From an uncultured Oscillospiraceae bacterium (GTDB lineage: Bacteria; Bacillota; Clostridia; Oscillospirales; Oscillospiraceae): DNA of 64,000 bases. The translations under genes were made by a program, and so were the position numbers. Shown here piece by piece: positions 59,487 through 64,000 of this stretch. The stretch covers positions 1 through 64,000 of the forward strand of contig CANRMY010000004.1 in NCBI GenBank assembly GCA_947631845.1, written 5' to 3'. Under the pieces are notes generated by a model. The model was not told where the DNA came from and did not search any database. It worked only from the letters and a program-made list of their open reading frames with translations. Numbering within the stretch: the first letter of the stretch is position 1; each line of letters opens with the position of its first letter.

Positions 59487-62400
59487 TCAGCTCCTTTGTG
59501 AATTGATAGTTAAGCTCAAAAGGCGCTCAGGAGCGTCTTTAAAGTCCTTGGTTTCGGCCTGCCACGTCCAGTTGTTCGCCGTGGTGCCGGGGGTGTTCAT
59601 CCGGGCCTCGTTCCCCTGCTCCAGCACGTCCTGCAGCTGCAGGATCACCACGCCGGCGGAGGACTCGAACAGGCGCTCCTTCAGCCGCCGGGCGGCCTCC
59701 ACGGGGTCAAGCTCCGGGTACATATGGGCGGCATAGCCGGCCAGCGTCTCGTTGTCGTGGGTGCCGGAGTAGCCGATCTTCTCCTTCACCGGGTAATAGC
59801 CGTACAGGGGGCCTCCGTTCTGGTACTGCATGATGTCGGTACCTAAAAAGCCACAGCGGCTCAGAAGCGCCCGGACAGCCGGGGTGATGGCGCCCAGATC
59901 CTCCGCCACAAAGGGCAGGGGGCCGAATTTGTCGTAGGCGGTCTTAAAAAGCTCCAGGCCCGGCCCGAAGATCCAGCGGCCCTCCGCGGGGGTCTTCCCC
60001 GCCGGGATGGCCCAGGCGGACTCAAAGCCCATGAAGTGGTCCAGGCGGGTATAGTCGTAGAGGTCGATCATCCGTGCGAACCGGCGCATCCACCAGGAAA
60101 AGCCGGTTTTGCGCATCACGTCCCAGTTGTAGAGGGGGTTGCCCCACACCTGCCCGTCGTCGTTCCAGGCGGGCGGCACGCCGGCCACGAGGCGGGCGCC
60201 GCCGTCCTCATCCACCGTGAACTGCTCAGGCTCGGCCCACACGTCGGCGGAGTCGGCGGAGACGTACATGGGCACGTCGCCGATGATGGAGATGCCCCTT
60301 TCGTTGGCGTAGGCCCGCAGCTCCCGCCAGGTCAGCTCGAACCGGTACTGGCAGAATTTCTGGAATTCCGCCTCCCGGGCCAGAGCCTCGTCCCCCAGAA
60401 GCGCCGGGGTGTACCGGCGGTACTTCTCCGGCCATTTGGCGTGGTGCTCGTTGGAGACGGTCTTTTTGACGGCGGCGAAGGCGGCGTAGGGATCCAGCCA
60501 CGGGGCGTTCTCTCTGGTGAACCGCTCGTAGGCCCCGTCGGGCCGGAAGGATTCGAAGGCCGCCCGCAGCTCCTCCTCGCTCTCCGGCAGGAGGGCGAGA
60601 TTCCCGGCGAAGGCCGACGTCCCGGCGTAGGGGGAGCCGTGCATATCGGTGGGGCCCAGGGGGAGGATCTGCCAGTATTTCTGGCCGGCGGATGCCAGAA
60701 AGTCCACGAATTTTTTGGCGCAGGGGCCGATGTTCCCCGGCCCTTGAGCGTTGGGCAGGCTGGTGATGTGGGCCAGCACCCCCGCGCCACGGGCCATGGG
60801 ACGGCCTAGGCGCTCCTTTTTGTGGAAGTGGAAGATGGCGGAGCCCAGGGACCACAGAGTGACGTTGACCTTCCCGTCCCGCACCTCATAGCGGGCGCCG
60901 CCCAGGATATCGGTGACGTCCTCGCCCCGCAGGTCGATGGAAGCCTCCCGGGTCGCGCCGCCCCGGTTGATGAGCACGGCGATGCCCTCGTCCGCCCAGC
61001 ACCGGTACCAGCCGATGACGTCGTCGCCGAAGGCGAAGGGCTCAAAGGAGGCGCCGGGCAGCTCCGGGAAGGCCCGGCGCAGGTTGATGGCGTTGCGATA
61101 GATGGTGAAGCAGTCCCTGTCCTCGTGTCCCCAGGGGAAGGGGGCGCGGTTGAAGGGGTCGGAGTAGCCCTCCATGCCCGCCTCGTCGCCGTAGTAGATA
61201 CAGGGCACGCCGGGGAGGGTCATCTGCATCAGCGCCAACAGCCAGAGCCTGCCCTTGGCAAGGCCCCGCTGCTGGTCGGAGAGGCGGTAGTGGAATTTCT
61301 GCTCCTCGTTCAGGGTATCGGGATGGGGCGCGCCGCCCAGGGCCGTCAGGACGCGGGCCCGGTCGTGGCTGCCCATCAGGTTGAAGTTGGCGTAAAAATT
61401 CTCCGGGGGATAGTTCTCCTGGAGGGAGAGCATCGTCTCCAGCACGTTCTGAGCGGAGTTGGAGCCCAGGAGATAGTAGAGGATGGCGTCCCGGAAGGGG
61501 TAGTTCATGACGCAGTCCAGCTCACTGCCCAGGAAGTACCGCCGGCGGTCGCCGTAGCTGATCTTGTTGGAGGCGTCCTCCCAGACCTCGCCCATCAGGA
61601 GGCCCTCGGCCCCCTTCTCCGCCACCACGGCGGCCTTGATGCCCTCAATAAAGTCGTCGGGCAGCTCGTCGGCCACGTCCAGCCGCCAGCCTCTGGCCCC
61701 GGCGCGCAGCCAGTGGCGCACCACGGAGTCCTCATCGCCGCAGATGTACCGGCGGTAGTCGGGGTTGCGCTCCTCCACGTCGGGCAGGTCGTCCACGCCC
61801 CACCAGCACTCGTATCTGTGGGGGAACTCGTAGAATCTGAACCAGTCAAAATATCTGGAATCCGGGCCCTGGCAGGCGCCGGGGCCGGGGTAATTTCCGA
61901 ATTTGTTGAAATATTTGCTGTCACAGCCGGTGTGGTTAAACACGCCGTCCAGGATGAGGGAGATGCCGCGCTCCTCGGCCTCCCGGCAAAGCTGTGTGAA
62001 GCTCTCCTCGTCCCCCAGCATCCCGTCGATCTTCCGGTAGTCGCCGGTGTCGTAGCGGTGGTTGCTGACGGCCTCGAAGATGGGGTTGAGATAGAGGGCG
62101 GTGATCCCCAGGCCCTGGAGATAATCCAGCTTCTCCCGGATGCCGGAGAGGGTGCCGCCGTAAAATTCCCAGACCTTGATCCTGCCGTCGGCCAGGCGCT
62201 TATAGCGGACGGGGGTCTCCCAGTCCTCCACCAGCGCCTTGGGGGTGCCGGCGCGCTTTTGGGAAAGCACCGCCTCCGCCCGCTCCCGCCAGTCGCTCCC
62301 CCGGTAAAAGCGGTCGGGGAAGATCTGGTAGCAGATGGCGTTTTTATACCAGTCCGGCGTTTTCCGGGGCACATAGGCCGTGACCTGATACTCCGGGCAC

Positions 62401-62720
62401 ATGCCGTCGTAGATCTGGCCGACGCCGCCCACTCTCCCCGGCTGGGGGCCGTACCAGCAGCTTCCGCCGCCGGCGAAGTGGAAGATGAAGCTGTACCAAT
62501 AGAGCTCGGGCGATTCCGGGGTGAAGGTGAAGGTGAACCGGCCGCCCTCCCGGTTCATCACAAAGTAGTCGTCGCTTCTGTTCTCCACCCGGATCCTCAG
62601 CTCCGCCCATTCGGGCTCGCCGTCCCAGGTGTCTATGGAAACGCAAACAGCGCCGCCGAGGGCGACAGCGCCAAAGGGTGTGCGGAATTTTAATTCGCGG
62701 GAGTTGTGGTAGGCTCTCAT
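59487..62720 (-). CDS. GH13 alpha-amylase / 4-alpha-glucanotransferase fusion
   Basis: A 1077-residue bifunctional enzyme for alpha-glucan breakdown. Residues 1-640 are a GH13 neopullulanase/cyclomaltodextrinase-like enzyme with an N-terminal beta-sandwich. Its active-site residues lie in GWRLDVADEL (nucleophile Asp), LMGEVWEDA (Glu) and NLMGSHDRARV (Asp). Residues about 640-1077 are a GH77 MalQ-type enzyme: LPLGPTDMHGSPYAG, LDHFMGFESAWAIP, FVAEDLGAITP and SGTHDNETLAGY. The junction is KKERLGRPMARGAGVLAHITSLPN. Together they trim and disproportionate maltodextrins, feeding pgi and glycolysis. No signal peptide. Confidence 0.93.
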   Translation of the reverse strand: MRAYHNSRELKFRTPFGAVALGGAVCVSIDTWDGEPEWAELRIRVENRSDDYFVMNREGGRFTFTFTPESPELYWYSFIFHFAGGGSCWYGPQPGRVGGVGQIYDGMCPEYQVTAYVPRKTPDWYKNAICYQIFPDRFYRGSDWRERAEAVLSQKRAGTPKALVEDWETPVRYKRLADGRIKVWEFYGGTLSGIREKLDYLQGLGITALYLNPIFEAVSNHRYDTGDYRKIDGMLGDEESFTQLCREAEERGISLILDGVFNHTGCDSKYFNKFGNYPGPGACQGPDSRYFDWFRFYEFPHRYECWWGVDDLPDVEERNPDYRRYICGDEDSVVRHWLRAGARGWRLDVADELPDDFIEGIKAAVVAEKGAEGLLMGEVWEDASNKISYGDRRRYFLGSELDCVMNYPFRDAILYYLLGSNSAQNVLETMLSLQENYPPENFYANFNLMGSHDRARVLTALGGAPHPDTLNEEQKFHYRLSDQQRGLAKGRLWLLALMQMTLPGVPCIYYGDEAGMEGYSDPFNRAPFPWGHEDRDCFTIYRNAINLRRAFPELPGASFEPFAFGDDVIGWYRCWADEGIAVLINRGGATREASIDLRGEDVTDILGGARYEVRDGKVNVTLWSLGSAIFHFHKKERLGRPMARGAGVLAHITSLPNAQGPGNIGPCAKKFVDFLASAGQKYWQILPLGPTDMHGSPYAGTSAFAGNLALLPESEEELRAAFESFRPDGAYERFTRENAPWLDPYAAFAAVKKTVSNEHHAKWPEKYRRYTPALLGDEALAREAEFQKFCQYRFELTWRELRAYANERGISIIGDVPMYVSADSADVWAEPEQFTVDEDGGARLVAGVPPAWNDDGQVWGNPLYNWDVMRKTGFSWWMRRFARMIDLYDYTRLDHFMGFESAWAIPAGKTPAEGRWIFGPGLELFKTAYDKFGPLPFVAEDLGAITPAVRALLSRCGFLGTDIMQYQNGGPLYGYYPVKEKIGYSGTHDNETLAGYAAHMYPELDPVEAARRLKERLFESSAGVVILQLQDVLEQGNEARMNTPGTTANNWTWQAETKDFKDAPERLLSLTINSQRS

Positions 62721-62798
62721 ACAGTTAACGGTTCCTTTGATGATGAAAGATAGATAACGTTCAGGGGGCGGGGGCCGCCCCCTGAATAATTTTAAATT

Positions 62799-64000
62799 TT
62801 AGTCCTCTTCGTCCTCCGGGTCGCCCTTTTTCCTGTTCCAGGGCTCAATCTCCGGGTGGGTGCGCTGATACATGTCAAGATACTCCTGAGCGGCCCGATC
62901 CCAGCTGAAATCGGCGGCCATAGCGTTGTCCATCAGGCGCTCCCAGGCGTCACTGTTGTTCCGGTAGAGCTCACAGGCGGCCTGGATGGTGAAGAGCATC
63001 TCATGGGCGTTGTAGTTGGCGAAGCTGAAGCCGTTCCCCTCGCCGGTGTACTGGTTGTAGGGGGTAACGGAGTCCTTCAGGCCCCCCGTCTCCCGCACCA
63101 CGGGCAGGGTGCCGTAGCGCATGGCGATCATCTGGCTAAGGCCGCAGGGCTCAAAGAGGCTGGGCATCAGCAGCATGTCCGCGCCGGCGTACATCCGGTG
63201 GGAGAGGGCCTCGTCAAAGCGGATGCAGGCGGCGCAGCGGCCGGAGCGCTCCCAGCTGTAGTAGGAGAGCATGTCCTCGTACTGCTTGTCGCCGGTGCCC
63301 AGGACGCAGATCTGGGCCTTATCCAGGATCTCGCCGATGACCCGCTGGACCAGATCCATGCCCTTCTGCTCGGTGAGCCTGCCGATCATGACGATCAGCG
63401 GCACGTTGGGATCCACCTCCAGGCCCATCTCCGCCTGGAGCTCGGCCTTGCATTTGGCCTTGTTCGCCCGGTCGGCGGCGGTGAAGCGGTGGGGGATCAG
63501 CTTGTCCGCGGCGGGATCCCAGAGCTGGGTGTCGATGCCGTTCATGACGCCGTAAAGGATGCTGGCCCTGTCGCGGAAGATGAAATCCAGCTTTTCGCCG
63601 AAGAAGGGGGTCTTGATCTCCTCGGCGTAGGTCTTGGAGACGGTGCTGAGGATGTCGGCGTAAAGAAGGCCGCCCTTCATGTAGTTGATGCTCCGCTCGT
63701 CGCACCGAAGCTGGCTGGCGGCGGCGGGGATGCCCCACAGGCCCAGGATGTCCCCTAAGACATAGTCGCTCATCTGACCCTGGAACTTCAGGTTGTGGAC
63801 GGAGAACACCGTCTTGACGTTCTCATAGAGGGGCAGGCCCTGATAAAACTCCCGCAGGAACACGGGGACCAGGGCGGTGTGCCAGTCGTTGCAGTGGAGC
63901 ACGTCGCACTTGAAGTCGGGCAGATATTGCAGGGCCTCCACGATGGCCTTGGAGAAATAGGCGATGCGCTCGCCGTCGTCGTAATAGCCGTAGGGGCGCT
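62799..64000 (-). CDS. glgA: Glycogen synthase GlgA (5' part beyond window)
   Basis: The C-terminal 400 residues of an ADP-glucose-dependent GT5 glycogen synthase; the frame stays open to the window edge. Seen are LHCNDWHTALVPVFLREFYQG, IVMIGRLTEQKGMDLV, and the GT-B C-terminal motif EPCGLSQMIAMRYGTLPVVRETGGLKDSV with the conserved Glu. The tail ends in Lys/Asp/Glu residues. It lies upstream of the amylase/MalQ fusion on the same strand (78-base gap). A GGGGGCGG/CCGCCCCC hairpin follows the stop. Confidence 0.93.
   Translation of the reverse strand, partial: RPYGYYDDGERIAYFSKAIVEALQYLPDFKCDVLHCNDWHTALVPVFLREFYQGLPLYENVKTVFSVHNLKFQGQMSDYVLGDILGLWGIPAAASQLRCDERSINYMKGGLLYADILSTVSKTYAEEIKTPFFGEKLDFIFRDRASILYGVMNGIDTQLWDPAADKLIPHRFTAADRANKAKCKAELQAEMGLEVDPNVPLIVMIGRLTEQKGMDLVQRVIGEILDKAQICVLGTGDKQYEDMLSYYSWERSGRCAACIRFDEALSHRMYAGADMLLMPSLFEPCGLSQMIAMRYGTLPVVRETGGLKDSVTPYNQYTGEGNGFSFANYNAHEMLFTIQAACELYRNNSDAWERLMDNAMAADFSWDRAAQEYLDMYQRTHPEIEPWNRKKGDPEDEED

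Noticed and set aside
60822..62693. 623-residue open frame opposite the amylase/MalQ fusion
   Set aside because: Shadow frame with no domain; the minus strand carries clear GH13 and GH77 motifs.

Overview
The window reads as a chromosomal segment of a GC-rich member of the Clostridia, most plausibly an Oscillospiraceae relative (Flavonifractor, Oscillibacter or Lawsonibacter type). The grounds are an hrcA-grpE-dnaK-dnaJ operon behind a perfect CIRCE, a SigH-like sporulation sigma factor, the clostridial SCIFF ranthipeptide with its radical SAM maturase, a PPi-type and an ATP-type phosphofructokinase, sigma-A promoters with 17-bp spacers, and frequent GTG/TTG starts. I found no rRNA, tRNA, CRISPR array, prophage, plasmid or transposase gene. 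The species call is inference.

Layout. 1-1745: flotillin gene (minus) behind a promoter and a probable yybP-ykoY (Mn2+) riboswitch. 2.4-4.5 kb: DUF3737 protein and PatB/MalY C-S lyase. 5.3-10.3 kb: PPi-phosphofructokinase (minus), then a DUF2975/YozG-type regulator pair and membrane proteins. 10.3-16.8 kb (minus): heat-shock operon, YcxB-like protein and phosphofructokinase. 16.9-21.1 kb: GDSL hydrolase, thiamine pyrophosphokinase, HAD phosphatase and a NatAB-like ABC exporter behind a palindromic operator. 21.6-24.2 kb (minus): Nif3-like protein, TrmK, a DUF1858 protein and a conserved unknown. 24.4-27.7 kb: ruvCAB, sigH and a zinc-ribbon protein. 27.8-32.3 kb: an ECF sigma/anti-sigma pair, an amidase, a sirtuin (minus) and an MFS-like cassette with three small membrane proteins. 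33.3-36.3 kb: argB-argD-argF (minus). 37-43.4 kb: UDP-GlcNAc 2-epimerase, membrane proteins, a Na+/Ca2+ antiporter and an ArsR-HMA-P1B ATPase metal-efflux operon. 43.6-49.8 kb: NlpC/P60 protein, PPIC-like foldase, Orn/Lys/Arg decarboxylase and the SCIFF peptide plus maturase. 50.2-56.8 kb: a second ECF sigma/anti-sigma pair, HflX, YigZ, a transglutaminase-like lipoprotein and an XRE regulator. 57.9-64 kb (minus): glgA (cut by the window edge), an amylase/4-alpha-glucanotransferase fusion and pgi.

The most striking content is non-coding. About a dozen intergenic blocks are packed with GC-rich hairpins sharing an outer stem (GTAGGGGCC or GTACGGGCC against GGCCC) but carrying several interchangeable inner stems. 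Many are paired head-to-head around a conserved linker with a mini-hairpin (GCGGCGAAGCCGC then AACCTTTTT), giving roughly 120-bp MITE-like units. A second, longer element (about 200-410 bp, here called L) occurs four times plus a partial copy. Its complete copies hold a pyrimidine/purine hairpin followed by a second copy of the purine arm, so two foldings compete. In two intergenic regions L elements bracket the hairpin cluster in inverted orientation. These arrays encode nothing convincing, although they create many false open frames; they are the best candidate here for an undescribed system.
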